Shown here one piece after another: positions 49,399 to 58,097 of a DNA stretch of 64,000 nucleotides. Location of the stretch: positions 94,976 to 158,975 of the forward strand of contig NZ_UETD01000007.1 of the NCBI RefSeq assembly GCF_900116855.1, in the 5' to 3' direction. Positions within the stretch are counted from its first letter, which is position 1. Every line of letters starts with the position of its first letter. The position numbers were made by a program, and so were the translations under genes. This stretch comes from Ruminococcus flavefaciens (lineage in GTDB: Bacteria; Bacillota; Clostridia; Oscillospirales; Ruminococcaceae). The notes under the pieces were generated by a model that saw nothing but the letters and a program-made list of their open reading frames with translations, searched no databases and had not been told where the DNA came from.

Positions 49399-49440
49399 AA
49401 GGAGGATCCCTCAGAGCTTTTGAATGAGGGATCAGATAGT
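49399..49440 (+). promoter_or_regulatory. Split ribosome site with intervening hairpin, ileS
   Basis: AAGGAG ending at 49404 is the strongest ribosome site, but lies 36 bases from the ATG at 49441. Between them GATCCCTCA (49405-49413) and TGAGGGATC (49425-49433) form a perfect 9-base stem with an 11-base loop. Removing the stem-loop leaves seven bases between site and ATG, an ideal spacing. Alternatively GAGGG in the right arm (49426-49430) is the ribosome site and is masked. Confidence 0.6.
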
Positions 49441-52218
49441 ATGGCACAGGATTATAACAGTACTCTTAATTTACCGCAGACAGAATTCCCCATGCGAGGA
49501 AACCTGCCCAAGAGAGAACCCGATACTCTCAAAAAATGGGAGGATGAACGCCTCTATTACAAGATGGTAGAGAAGAACAAGGGCAAGCCCTCCTATGTGC
49601 TCCACGACGGACCTCCCTATGCAAACGGCGAGATACATCTTGGTCACGCTCTCAACAAGTCCCTCAAGGACTTCATCGTGAAGTATAAGAACATGAACGG
49701 ATTCTGTGCTCCCTACGTTCCCGGCTGGGATACTCACGGACTTCCCATCGAGCTGAAGGCTATGAAAGCCATCGGCGTTGAGAACGGCGCTATCCCTGCG
49801 GTAGACCTGAGAAAGCACTGCCGCGAATACGCTATGGAACAGGTAGCAAACCAGATGAAGGGCTTCAAGAGACTGGGCTCGCTGGGCGACTATGACTACC
49901 CCTATCTCACACTCCGTCCCGAGTATGAGGCTAAGCAGGTAGAGGTATTCGGTTCTATGGTAAAGAAGGGCTATATGTACAAGGGTCTGAAGCCCGTTTA
50001 CTGGTGCCCCGACTGTAATACAGCTCTCGCAGAGGCTGAGATCGAGTACTCAAACGACCCCTGCTATTCTATCTATGTCAAGTTCAATGTCACCGACGAC
50101 AAGGGCATCTTCACAGGCCTCGGACTTGACCTTTCCAAGATCTATTTCGTTATATGGACAACTACCACATGGACTATCCCCGGCAACCTTGCTATCTGTC
50201 TGGGACCCGAGTACAACTACACTCTCGTTCATGTCGGCGATGAATACTACGTTATGGCTGAGGAGCTCGTAAAGACCACTATGGAAACTGCGGGCATCAC
50301 CGAGTATACAACAGACCATATCTTCACAGGTGCAGAGCTTGAGGGCATGAAGACCAAGCACCCCCTCTATGACCGTCTCTCACCCATCATCGTAGGCGAC
50401 CACGTTACTCTTGAAAGCGGTACGGGCTGCGTACATACAGCTCCCGGCTACGGTGTCGAGGACTTTGAGGTATGCAAGAACTACGATGACATCGGCATCA
50501 TCGTATGCGTTGACGCAAAGGGCAGGCAGACCGCCGAGGCAGGCGAGTTCGAGGGCATGGACACAGATCAGGCTAACAAGGCTATCGCTGCAAAGCTGAC
50601 AGAGCTGGGCGCTATGCTGGCAACTCAGAAGATCGTCCACCAGTATCCTCACTGCTGGAGATGTAACAGTCCTATCATATACAGAGCTACAGAGCAGTGG
50701 TTCTGCTCCGTAAACGGCTTCAAGGACGAGGCTATCAAGGCTATCGAGTCTGTCAAGTGGATCCCTGAGTGGGGCGAGGACAGAATAAAGGGCATGGTTC
50801 GCGACAGAAGCGACTGGTGTATCTCCCGTCAGAGAACATGGGGCGTTCCGATCCCCGTTGTTTACTGTAAGGACTGCGGCAAGCCCATCTGCAACGACGA
50901 AACTATCTCCGCTATCTCGGAGCTCTTCCGCAAGGAGGGCAGCGATGCATGGTGGACCAAGGATACAAGCGAATTCATCCCCGCAAGCGTAAAGTGCGAG
51001 TGCGGCTGCGGCGAATTCACCAAGGAATACGACATCATGGACGTCTGGTTCGACAGTGGTGTTTCTCACACATCTGTAATGGAGGGAGAGGACTTCCCGA
51101 GCCTTTCATGGCCTGCCGATCTCTATCTTGAGGGCGCAGATCAGTACAGAGGCTGGTTCCAGTCATCGCTCCTCACATCCGTTGTATACAAGGGACAGTC
51201 GCCCTACAAGGCAGTCTGCACCCATGGCTGGGTAGTTGACGGCGAGGGCAAGGCAATGCACAAGTCTCTCGGCAACGGTATCGACCCCAGCGAGATCATC
51301 GATCAGTTCGGTGCGGATATACTCCGCCTGTGGGCAGCTTCTTCTGACTATCACAGCGATATCCGTATCTCAAAGCCCATTATCAGCCAGCTTTCAGACG
51401 CTTACAAGAAGATCAGAAATACTGCTCGTTTCATTCTGGGCAACCTTGGCAACGGTGCAGGCTTCGATCCCGATAAGGACAGCGTTTCCGACGATCAGCT
51501 CACAGAGCTTGACAAGTGGGCGCTCATGAAGCTGGATAACCTCATCGACGCAGTTAAGAAGGGCTATGACGATTTCGATTTCCATATCGCATTTCACGCT
51601 CTCCATAACTTCTGCGTAATCGATATGTCCAACTTCTATCTTGACATCATCAAGGACAGACTTTACTGCGAGAAGGAGACTTCTGTTCTCCGCCGCGCAG
51701 CTCAGACGGCAATGTACCGCATAATCAGTGCGATAACAAGACTTGCCGCACCTATCATTTCATTCACAGCCGAGGAGATATGGCAGTTCATGCCCCACTC
51801 CGCAGGCGACGACAAGCAGAGCGTATTCCTCAACCAGATGCCCGAGAAGAGCGGTATAGAGTTCAGTGCCGACTTCAAGGACAAGTGGGAATTTATCTAT
51901 AACACCCGTCTTGGTGCAAACAAGGCTCTCGAGGAGGCTCGTAACGCCAAGACCATCGGTAAGTCTCTTGAGGCTAAGATCATCATAAAGAGCAGCGATG
52001 CGGACTATGACAGATACGCTTCACTGGCTGACCAGCTCAAGGATATCCTGATCGTTTCGGGAGTTGAGGTGGAGAAGGCAGGCGTCGAGACCACATTCGA
52101 GGTTGCAAAGGCAGAGGGCGAAAAGTGCGAGCGCTGCTGGTGTTACAGCAAGTACGTCGGCACCAACCACGATCACCCCACTCTCTGTGAGAGATGCGCA
52201 ATAGCTGTAGAAGCTTAA
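49441..52218 (+). CDS. ileS: Isoleucyl-tRNA synthetase
   Basis: A 925-residue class I aminoacyl-tRNA synthetase. Seen: HLGH within ANGEIHLGHALNKS, WTTTTWTIPGN of the editing domain, the KMSKS-loop variant GKAMHKSLGNGIDP, and a C-terminal zinc site CERCWCYSKYVG...CERC. I start at the ATG at 49441; the TTG at 49420 would add seven residues and falls inside the leader hairpin. No T-box was found in the 62-base gap from divIVA. Order divIVA-ileS-lspA-rluD is that of Bacillus. Confidence 0.97.
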   Translation: MAQDYNSTLNLPQTEFPMRGNLPKREPDTLKKWEDERLYYKMVEKNKGKPSYVLHDGPPYANGEIHLGHALNKSLKDFIVKYKNMNGFCAPYVPGWDTHGLPIELKAMKAIGVENGAIPAVDLRKHCREYAMEQVANQMKGFKRLGSLGDYDYPYLTLRPEYEAKQVEVFGSMVKKGYMYKGLKPVYWCPDCNTALAEAEIEYSNDPCYSIYVKFNVTDDKGIFTGLGLDLSKIYFVIWTTTTWTIPGNLAICLGPEYNYTLVHVGDEYYVMAEELVKTTMETAGITEYTTDHIFTGAELEGMKTKHPLYDRLSPIIVGDHVTLESGTGCVHTAPGYGVEDFEVCKNYDDIGIIVCVDAKGRQTAEAGEFEGMDTDQANKAIAAKLTELGAMLATQKIVHQYPHCWRCNSPIIYRATEQWFCSVNGFKDEAIKAIESVKWIPEWGEDRIKGMVRDRSDWCISRQRTWGVPIPVVYCKDCGKPICNDETISAISELFRKEGSDAWWTKDTSEFIPASVKCECGCGEFTKEYDIMDVWFDSGVSHTSVMEGEDFPSLSWPADLYLEGADQYRGWFQSSLLTSVVYKGQSPYKAVCTHGWVVDGEGKAMHKSLGNGIDPSEIIDQFGADILRLWAASSDYHSDIRISKPIISQLSDAYKKIRNTARFILGNLGNGAGFDPDKDSVSDDQLTELDKWALMKLDNLIDAVKKGYDDFDFHIAFHALHNFCVIDMSNFYLDIIKDRLYCEKETSVLRRAAQTAMYRIISAITRLAAPIISFTAEEIWQFMPHSAGDDKQSVFLNQMPEKSGIEFSADFKDKWEFIYNTRLGANKALEEARNAKTIGKSLEAKIIIKSSDADYDRYASLADQLKDILIVSGVEVEKAGVETTFEVAKAEGEKCERCWCYSKYVGTNHDHPTLCERCAIAVEA

Positions 52219-52231
52219 AACGTAATTATAT

Positions 52232-52260
52232 TGCCTGTCGGCTGTTCGGGTCGGCAGGCA
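52232..52260 (+). terminator. Hairpin after ileS
   Basis: TGCCTGTCGGC (52232-52242) and GTCGGCAGGCA (52250-52260) form an 11-base stem with two G-T pairs. The following sequence GTCTTATTG has only a weak T-run, so it may attenuate rather than end transcription into lspA. Confidence 0.5.
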
Positions 52261-52284
52261 GTCTTATTGAAAGGATAAAACCAT

Positions 52285-52794
52285 ATGGCAATATTTCTTG
52301 CGGTACTGGTCATCGCTCTTGTGGGAGCAGACCAGCTTGTGAAATACTGGGCGGTCCATGATCTGAAGCCCGTCGGCTCCATGGACTTTATCCATTTCGG
52401 GAGCCATAAGATAGTGGATCTTACCTATCTCGAGAACGACGGCGCCATATTCGGAAGTATGTCGGGACAGAGATGGTTCCTCATCGGCTTCACCACCCTT
52501 GTGGTCATAGGCTGCGCGATACTGCTGATCAAGGTATTTCGCCGCTCGAAGCTGCTGGACGTTGCTCTTGCACTGTTCATTGCAGGAGGTATAGGCAATC
52601 TCATCGACCGTTTCCGCTATGCGTATGTGGTGGATATGTTCGAGATAAAGCTTTTCCACTTTGCCATATTCAACGTCGCTGACATCTGTGTTACCGTGGC
52701 ATTCGTGCTGCTTTTGTGGTATGCGGTGTTCATCGACCCGAAGATCGAAAAGAAGAAGAAAGCCGCTGCGGAAAAGGCGGAGACAAATGAGTGA
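52285..52794 (+). CDS. lspA: Lipoprotein signal peptidase (signal peptidase II)
   Basis: A 169-residue membrane aspartic protease cutting lipoprotein signals. Four membrane segments. Seen: ADQLVKYW near the N-terminus, ENDGAIFGS, and the two catalytic aspartates in GNLIDRFRYAYVVDMF. The C-terminus is Lys/Ala-rich. Substrates in this window would include the two lipoproteins after miaB and the MBL lipoprotein. AAAGGATAAAACCAT precedes the ATG. Overlaps rluD by eight bases. Confidence 0.95.
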   Translation: MAIFLAVLVIALVGADQLVKYWAVHDLKPVGSMDFIHFGSHKIVDLTYLENDGAIFGSMSGQRWFLIGFTTLVVIGCAILLIKVFRRSKLLDVALALFIAGGIGNLIDRFRYAYVVDMFEIKLFHFAIFNVADICVTVAFVLLLWYAVFIDPKIEKKKKAAAEKAETNE

Positions 52795-53701
52795 ACAGGC
52801 AGTTCTCACGGCTGCTCCCGAGGATAAGGGAAGCCGTATAGACAAGTACATTTCGGACAATATTGCGGAGCTTACACGCTCGGCAGTACAGGGACTCATC
52901 GAAAAGGGACTGGTCCTTGCAGGCGGCAAAGCCATAAGCAAGAACTACAAGCTCAGGGGCGGCGAGGAGGTCATCGTCACCATTCCCGAGCCCGAGCCCA
53001 TGGACGCCGTTCCCGAGGATATCCCTCTGGATATCGTCTATGAGGACGACGACCTCCTTGTGGTCAACAAGCCCAAGGGCATGGTGGTACACCCTGCTCA
53101 CGGCAACTACACGGGGACTCTCGTAAACGCTCTCCTGCACCACTGCGGAGACAGCCTTTCGGGAATAAACGGCGTTATCCGCCCCGGAATAGTCCATCGC
53201 ATCGACAAGAACACCAGCGGTCTCCTTATAGTCGCCAAGAACGACGCTTCCCACCTTAAACTGGCGGAGCAGATAAAGGTACACAGCTTCACGAGAGAGT
53301 ACGAGGCTGTTGCCTGCGGATACTTCAAGGACACCGAGGGTACCGTTGACGCGCCTATCGGACGGCATAAGACCGACCGCAAGAAGATGTGCGTGACCAC
53401 GGAGAATTCCCGTAATGCGGTCACTCATTACAGCGTCATAAAGCAGTACGGCGGCTACGCCCATGTGAGACTGAGACTGGAAACAGGAAGGACTCACCAG
53501 ATAAGGGTACACCTGAGCTATATCGGACATCCCGTTCTCGGGGACGACGTCTATGGAAAGCCCTACAAGGGTCTGGAGGGACAGTGCCTTCACGCCCGTA
53601 AAATAGGCTTTATCCACCCCACAACAGGGGAGTACATGGAGTTTGAGAGCGACCTGCCCGATTACTTCGTTTCGGTGCTGAACAAGCTTGAGAAAATGTA
53701 G
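52787..53701 (+). CDS. rluD: RluD-type 23S rRNA pseudouridine synthase
   Basis: A 304-residue RNA-modifying enzyme with an N-terminal S4 domain (about 14-75) and a RluA-family catalytic domain. Catalytic Asp lies in HRIDKNTSGLLIVAKND; GRTHQIRVHLSYIGHPVLGD follows. I start at the ATG at 52787 inside the end of lspA (GCGGAGACAA upstream); the longer frame would read 42 residues of out-of-frame lspA. Conserved lspA-rluD pair. Confidence 0.93.
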   Translation: MSEQAVLTAAPEDKGSRIDKYISDNIAELTRSAVQGLIEKGLVLAGGKAISKNYKLRGGEEVIVTIPEPEPMDAVPEDIPLDIVYEDDDLLVVNKPKGMVVHPAHGNYTGTLVNALLHHCGDSLSGINGVIRPGIVHRIDKNTSGLLIVAKNDASHLKLAEQIKVHSFTREYEAVACGYFKDTEGTVDAPIGRHKTDRKKMCVTTENSRNAVTHYSVIKQYGGYAHVRLRLETGRTHQIRVHLSYIGHPVLGDDVYGKPYKGLEGQCLHARKIGFIHPTTGEYMEFESDLPDYFVSVLNKLEKM

Positions 53702-53711
53702 GAGTGATACT

Positions 53712-54533
53712 TTGTTTGAAGATATATCGAGAGTTGTGCTGCTCAGCGACATGGACGGCACTCTCCTCAACAGCCGCAAGGAGATAACCGACGCCGACCG
53801 CTCTGCCATAGAGCGTTTTACGGCGCTGGGAGGGCGCTTCACTGTGGCTACGGGACGGACTATACAGTCCTTTGACCAGTTCCGCAGTATTCTCGGGCTG
53901 AAATATCCCATAATCATGTACAACGGAGCGGCTATCCACGATTATATCAGCGGAGAGACCCTCTATACCCACCCCCTCACCCTCCGCGCCAAGGAGTACA
54001 CGGCGGAGCTTCTGGAGCTCATGCCTCAGGCAGGAGGAGAGGTGCTGAAGACCGAGGGCACCTATGTTTTCAGGAATACGGATTATCAGCAGCTCCACAC
54101 AAGGCTGTGTGGTATTGTTCCCAATTATGCGGAGCTTGCCGACATCAGCGACGGCGGCTGGCTGAAGGTGCTTTTTTCACTTGCTCCCGAGGATGTGGAG
54201 CATATGCAGCTTCTTACAAGGAAGCTGGCTTATGAGGACGTTGATTTTGTAAAGTCCTCGGATATTTTTCTTGAAATGCTCCCTCAGGGCGTGAGCAAGG
54301 GCTCCGCTCTGGCGGAATACCGCAGACTGAAAGGCATGGAGGGGTGTACCTTCGTGTCCGTCGGCGACTTCGACAACGATATAGAGATGATAGTCGAAGC
54401 CGATGTGGGAGCCTGCCCCGCCAACGCGGAGGATTCCGTAAAGGCAAAGGCAGACCTTGTGCTCTCACGCACCAATGACGAGGGCGCAGTCGCGGAGCTC
54501 ATAGACTATATAATCGAAAGGTGCAAACAGTAG
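53712..54533 (+). CDS. Cof-type HAD hydrolase
   Basis: A 273-residue HAD-superfamily phosphatase with a type IIB cap. Seen: LLSDMDGTLLNS with the nucleophile Asp, ATGRTIQSF, and VGDFDNDIEMI. Substrates of such enzymes are usually sugar phosphates or flavin mononucleotide; the specific one cannot be told. I place the start at the TTG at 53712 following TAGGAGTGATAC; the longer frame starts inside rluD. Confidence 0.88.
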   Translation: MFEDISRVVLLSDMDGTLLNSRKEITDADRSAIERFTALGGRFTVATGRTIQSFDQFRSILGLKYPIIMYNGAAIHDYISGETLYTHPLTLRAKEYTAELLELMPQAGGEVLKTEGTYVFRNTDYQQLHTRLCGIVPNYAELADISDGGWLKVLFSLAPEDVEHMQLLTRKLAYEDVDFVKSSDIFLEMLPQGVSKGSALAEYRRLKGMEGCTFVSVGDFDNDIEMIVEADVGACPANAEDSVKAKADLVLSRTNDEGAVAELIDYIIERCKQ

Positions 54534-54537
54534 AACA

Positions 54538-54861
54538 ATGAAAAAGAAGGCGGCAATAAGCATATATGTCATCGGAGTACTCATAGCTCTGGGACTTCTT
54601 GCGCTGCTCGTATACAGCAGCGTAAGCGGCATAAGCTCGGGAAGCACGGCAAACTTTACCCTCAGCGACATCGCAACGCTGGGACTGGCTGTCTGGGCTC
54701 TCCCCATGTGGGGGGCAGCGCTTTTCCTCATAAAGGCGCTGAGAATAAGAGGAACTCTCCACGAAAAGCAGAACAAGATGCTCATATCATTCCCTGCCAT
54801 AGTTTGTACGGGGTTCTTCATATTCTATATGATAGTGCTGGTGATGATGTTATTCAGATAG
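54538..54861 (+). CDS. Small three-helix membrane protein
   Basis: A 107-residue membrane protein of unknown family with three hydrophobic segments (about 7-27, 40-62, 80-104) and a basic start (MKKKAA). It begins five bases after the HAD gene stop, with GAAAGGTGCAAACAG as ribosome site, and ends the cluster. A hairpin AAAAGTC...GACTTTT (54870-54892) with a T-run follows and may terminate it. Confidence 0.75.
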   Translation: MKKKAAISIYVIGVLIALGLLALLVYSSVSGISSGSTANFTLSDIATLGLAVWALPMWGAALFLIKALRIRGTLHEKQNKMLISFPAIVCTGFFIFYMIVLVMMLFR

Positions 54862-54869
54862 TGAGCAAG

Positions 54870-54895
54870 AAAAGTCTTGCAATGCGACTTTTTTT
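54870..54895 (+). terminator. Terminator-like hairpin after the HAD/membrane gene pair
   Basis: AAAAGTC and GACTTTT with a TTGCAATGC loop, followed by further T. The loop also supplies the -35 box of the next promoter, so the two signals overlap. Confidence 0.6.
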
Positions 54896-54905
54896 GCGCT
54901 ATAAT
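54877..54905 (+). promoter_or_regulatory. Promoter of the AT-rich orphan gene
   Basis: TTGCAA (54877-54882), a 17-base spacer and TATAAT (54900-54905). The -35 box lies in the loop of the preceding terminator-like hairpin. Start near 54912, about 78 bases before the gene. Confidence 0.65.
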
Positions 54906-54989
54906 TATTAAGTGGATAGTGATTAGTTATTAGTGCATAGAGCCAAGCCTTGATTGTCAAGTCATATTGAGAAACAATGGGGTGATTAT

Positions 54990-55742
54990 GTGATAAGCGA
55001 AGAAAAACTTAGAGAAGTATTCAGTTCAAATAATGTAATACCTATCCGTTATTTGAACAATGAAAACTGCCGCAGACCATTTGTTTTAGACATAAGCTTG
55101 GACGAGTTCGTCGAGTTTATAAAAATCAAAAATGTAGGAATTGTCTTTTATAAATACTTCTTTTATGATTTTGAAAAGTATCTTATTACGGAAGAAACTA
55201 TTGATTCAATAGATATTGAATTGGATGATGAATTGAAGGCACGGATTGAAAAGTACAATGATGGCATAAGATCTTATGATTTCGATAGACCATGTAGATT
55301 AACGTGCCTTATAGAGTGCGAAAACTCTTGCTATTCAATTAACATTGAAGAAAAATGGATAGAAGAACAAGAAAGAATTAATGAACCTGAAATCGCGTTG
55401 ATATCAATGGTTAATTCTTATGGTACTGACGACACGGACGAAATCTATAATCGGTATTTAAACGAGCAGACAGAGAAGTTGAATGTATTGTTAGCCGAAT
55501 CAAAAAGGAAATTGGTCGAGTTTTTGTTGTCAGATAGTAAGTTCAAAATGTGCACTAATCAATCACTGCGAAATTCTTATGCACTAACTCTTGAAGAAAG
55601 CAACCCAGATTTAGTGGCTGCATTTTATAACAAAAATGGTCGTTATGAAGTTCACAGAGCTTATAGTGCGTTTGAAATAGTGTATAAATGCATGAAATCT
55701 GGAATGACAGATGTTGATGAGATAGCAAATTATATTGGTTAA
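54990..55742 (+). CDS. AT-rich orphan gene of unknown function
   Basis: A 250-residue soluble acidic protein I cannot assign. It is rich in Glu, Asp, Ile, Asn and Tyr, with no signal, membrane segment or recognised motif. Base and codon use (AAA, GAA, ATT, AAT, TTA) are far more AT-rich than every neighbour. I start at the GTG at 54990 after ATGGGGTGATTAT. Similar TTAGT-rich sequences flank it: AAGTGGATAGTGATTAGTTA (54910-54929) before, and AAGTGGTTAGTAGTTATCTG (55791-55810) after. Composition and flanks suggest acquisition by transfer. Confidence 0.7.
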   Translation: MISEEKLREVFSSNNVIPIRYLNNENCRRPFVLDISLDEFVEFIKIKNVGIVFYKYFFYDFEKYLITEETIDSIDIELDDELKARIEKYNDGIRSYDFDRPCRLTCLIECENSCYSINIEEKWIEEQERINEPEIALISMVNSYGTDDTDEIYNRYLNEQTEKLNVLLAESKRKLVEFLLSDSKFKMCTNQSLRNSYALTLEESNPDLVAAFYNKNGRYEVHRAYSAFEIVYKCMKSGMTDVDEIANYIG

Positions 55743-55790
55743 TACGGGTAATTGCTGATAATTATTCGTCAAGTTGCTCGTTTAATAAAA

Positions 55791-55855
55791 AAGTGGTTAG
55801 TAGTTATCTGTTAGCGCATAGCTAAGCACTAACAACTAAAAACTAACAACTGACA
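55791..55855. repeat. TTAGT-rich repeat between orphan gene and transketolase
   Basis: GTGGTTAGTAGTTATCTGTTAG is followed by CTAAGCACTAACAACTAAAAACTAACAACT, a partly self-complementary tract. It resembles the tract at 54910-54948 on the other side of the orphan gene and the run at 39-60 at the window start. The 160-base gap shows no other feature and no clear promoter. Confidence 0.55.
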
Positions 55856-55902
55856 CAAACTGATCGCGGCAGAAGCCGTTAAATAAAATCATGGAGGTCA
55901 AT

Positions 55903-56742
55903 ATGGACGCAAAGCTTAAAAAGGAATTGCAGAAAACAGCCTGCAAGGTTAGAATGGGCGTTATCGAGGGAACCTATAACGCTAAGTCGGGTCATCCCGG
56001 CGGTTCGCTGTCTATAAGCGATACCCTGACATACCTTTACTTCAACAAGATGAACAACGATCCCAAGAACCCCGACGCTCCCGACAGAGACCGTTTTGTG
56101 CTCTCAAAGGGTCATACAGCTCCCGCACTTTACTCGGTACTTGCTCAGAAGGGCTATTTCCCCGAGGAGGAGCTGAAGTCGCTCCGCCATATCGGCGCTC
56201 TACTTCAGGGTCACCCCTGTATCCATATCCCCGGTGTTGATATGTCCAGCGGATCTCTCGGACAGGGCATCTCCGCAGCCTGCGGCATGGCTCTTGCAGG
56301 AAAGATCGACGGCAAGTCATATAAGGTCTATACTATTCTCGGCGACGGCGAGATCGAGGAGGGTCAGGTCTGGGAGGCTGCGATGTTCGCAGCTCATAAG
56401 AAGCTGACTAATCTTGTTGCTATCGTTGACAACAATGGTCTCCAGATCGACGGACCTATCACTGAGGTATGCTCACCCGAGCCTATCACAGATAAGTTCG
56501 CTGCATTCGGCTGGCACGTTATAACTATGGACGCTCACGACTTCGACGATATCGACAGAGCCTTCACAGAGGCTGAGTCTGTTAAGGACAAGCCCGTTGC
56601 TATCATTCAGAAGTCCGTTAAGGGCAAGGGCGTTTCATTCATGGAAAATCAGGTAGGCTGGCACGGTACAGCTCCCAACAAGGAGCAGTACGAGCAGGCT
56701 ATGTCAGAGCTTAATGCGCAGTTAAAGGAATTGGAGGACTAA
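55903..56742 (+). CDS. Transketolase, N-terminal subunit
   Basis: A 279-residue half-transketolase carrying the thiamine-diphosphate pyrophosphate-binding domain. Seen: GHPGGSLSISDTL, SKGHTAPALYSVL, and the ThDP motif GDGEIEEGQVWEA ending in NNGLQ. Split transketolases of this kind are common in Firmicutes and act in the pentose phosphate pathway. I start at the ATG at 55903 with TGGAGGTCAAT upstream. The C-terminal half begins four bases after the stop. Codon use is of the highly expressed type. Confidence 0.95.
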   Translation: MDAKLKKELQKTACKVRMGVIEGTYNAKSGHPGGSLSISDTLTYLYFNKMNNDPKNPDAPDRDRFVLSKGHTAPALYSVLAQKGYFPEEELKSLRHIGALLQGHPCIHIPGVDMSSGSLGQGISAACGMALAGKIDGKSYKVYTILGDGEIEEGQVWEAAMFAAHKKLTNLVAIVDNNGLQIDGPITEVCSPEPITDKFAAFGWHVITMDAHDFDDIDRAFTEAESVKDKPVAIIQKSVKGKGVSFMENQVGWHGTAPNKEQYEQAMSELNAQLKELED

Positions 56743-56746
56743 TATA

Positions 56747-57691
56747 ATGGCAGATGTTATCAAAAAGGCTACCAGAGAAAGCTACGGCGAGGCTCTCAAG
56801 GAGCTTGCCGAGGAATACAAGGACCTGATAGTTCTCGATGCAGACCTTGCTGCTGCAACCAAGACAGGCATTTTCAAGAAGGCTTATCCCGACCGCTTCT
56901 TTGACTGCGGTATCGCTGAGGCTAACATGATGGGCGTAGCCGCAGGACTTGCTACCTGCGGAAAGATACCCTTCGCAAGCACATTCGCTATGTTCGCAGC
57001 AGGCAGAGCCTTTGAAATAGTAAGAAACTCCATCGGCTATCCCCACCTCAACGTAAAGATCGGCGCTACACACGCAGGTATCTCTGTTGGTGAGGACGGC
57101 GCTACACATCAGTGCAACGAGGATATCGCTCTCATGAGAACTATTCCCGGCATGACTATCATCAACCCCTGCGACGATGTAGAGGCTAAGGCTGCCGTAA
57201 AGGCTGCACTGGACTTCAACGGTCCCGTTTATATGCGTTTCGGCAGACTTGCTGTGCCCGTTATCAATGGCGCTGCAAGCTACAAGTTCGAGCTTGGCAA
57301 GGGTGTTGTTATGAAGGACGGCAAGGACGTTACCATCGTTGCAACAGGTCTTATGGTAAACGAGGCTGTAGAGGCTGCAAAGACTCTCGAGGCTGAGGGC
57401 ATTTCCGCAAGAGTGGTAAATATCCACACTATCAAGCCCCTTGACAAGGAGCTCATCTGCAAGTGCGCCAAGGAGACAGGTCTCATCGTAACAGCTGAGG
57501 AGCACAGCATTATCGGCGGTCTCGGCTCAGCAGTTGCTGAGACAGTTACAGAGTGCTGTCCTGTTCCCGTTGTAAAGATAGGCGTAAACGACGAGTTCGG
57601 CCATTCGGGTCCCGCAGTAGACCTGCTCAAGGAGTTCGGTCTCTCTGCTGAGAACATCGTAAAGACAGTAAAGGCTGCTCTCAAGAAGTAG
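56747..57691 (+). CDS. Transketolase, C-terminal subunit
   Basis: A 314-residue partner subunit with the pyrimidine-binding domain (about 5-170; LDADLAAATKTGIF, GIAEANMMGVAAGLA, THAGISVGEDGATHQ) and the C-terminal transketolase domain (about 190-310; ATGLMVNEAVEAA, TAEEHSIIGGLG). Together with the preceding gene it forms the full enzyme. GGAGGACTAATATA is the ribosome site, inside the end of the first gene. Ends with the hairpin of repeat copy E. Confidence 0.95.
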   Translation: MADVIKKATRESYGEALKELAEEYKDLIVLDADLAAATKTGIFKKAYPDRFFDCGIAEANMMGVAAGLATCGKIPFASTFAMFAAGRAFEIVRNSIGYPHLNVKIGATHAGISVGEDGATHQCNEDIALMRTIPGMTIINPCDDVEAKAAVKAALDFNGPVYMRFGRLAVPVINGAASYKFELGKGVVMKDGKDVTIVATGLMVNEAVEAAKTLEAEGISARVVNIHTIKPLDKELICKCAKETGLIVTAEEHSIIGGLGSAVAETVTECCPVPVVKIGVNDEFGHSGPAVDLLKEFGLSAENIVKTVKAALKK

Positions 57692-57743
57692 TCCTTGAGA
57701 ATACGAGCAATTCGGGCTCATACAGATACCGATATAAAAGTTT

Positions 57744-57982
57744 TGCCCCTGAGTGCTTTATAGCACCCGGGGGCATTATGTTTTTTTACTGCTGAACTAA
57801 ATCGGAATTTAACACCTTCGGTGTTAAATTCCGAAGCCCTTAGCCTTTAGCTTTTAGCCATTAGGAAGCGGCTTCGCCGCTTTATTATCGGGCGGCGGAA
57901 CGCCGCCCCTACATCAGGCTAACGGCTAATGGCTAAGGGCTAAGGGCTCAAATCATAATTTTGCTCCGCAAAATTATGATTT
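57744..57982. repeat. Composite hairpin-foldback repeat, copy E
   Basis: The family hairpin TGCCCCTGAGTGCT / AGCACCCGGGGGCA (57744-57775) follows the transketolase genes and is succeeded by TTTTTTT. Next come hairpin CGGAATTTAACAC / GTGTTAAATTCCG (57803-57833), a foldback of TTAGCC-type units (57839-57867 against 57917-57948) around GGCGGCGGAACGCCGCC (57892-57908), and a perfect 15-base hairpin AAATCATAATTTTGC / GCAAAATTATGATTT (57950-57982). The last hairpin is nearly identical to that closing copy C. The gap 57692-58097 otherwise holds the next promoter. Confidence 0.8.
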
Positions 57983-58010
57983 ACGTCTTGTACAAAAATA
58001 ATAATAGTTA

Positions 58011-58039
58011 TTGACAAATCTCACTAAATGATGTATTAT
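58011..58039 (+). promoter_or_regulatory. Promoter of the DUF3592-like gene
   Basis: TTGACA (58011-58016), a 17-base spacer and TATTAT (58034-58039), giving a leader of about 52 bases before the ATG at 58098. Confidence 0.75.
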
Positions 58040-58097
58040 ATTAATATGTTTACGGCGTAAGCCGAATTATCTTATTTTCTTTCAAGGGGGAAATGAT

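Noticed and set aside
49379..49440. T-box riboswitch upstream of ileS
   Set aside because: The gap is 62 bases, too short, with no T-box sequence or specifier stem; only the 9-base hairpin is present.
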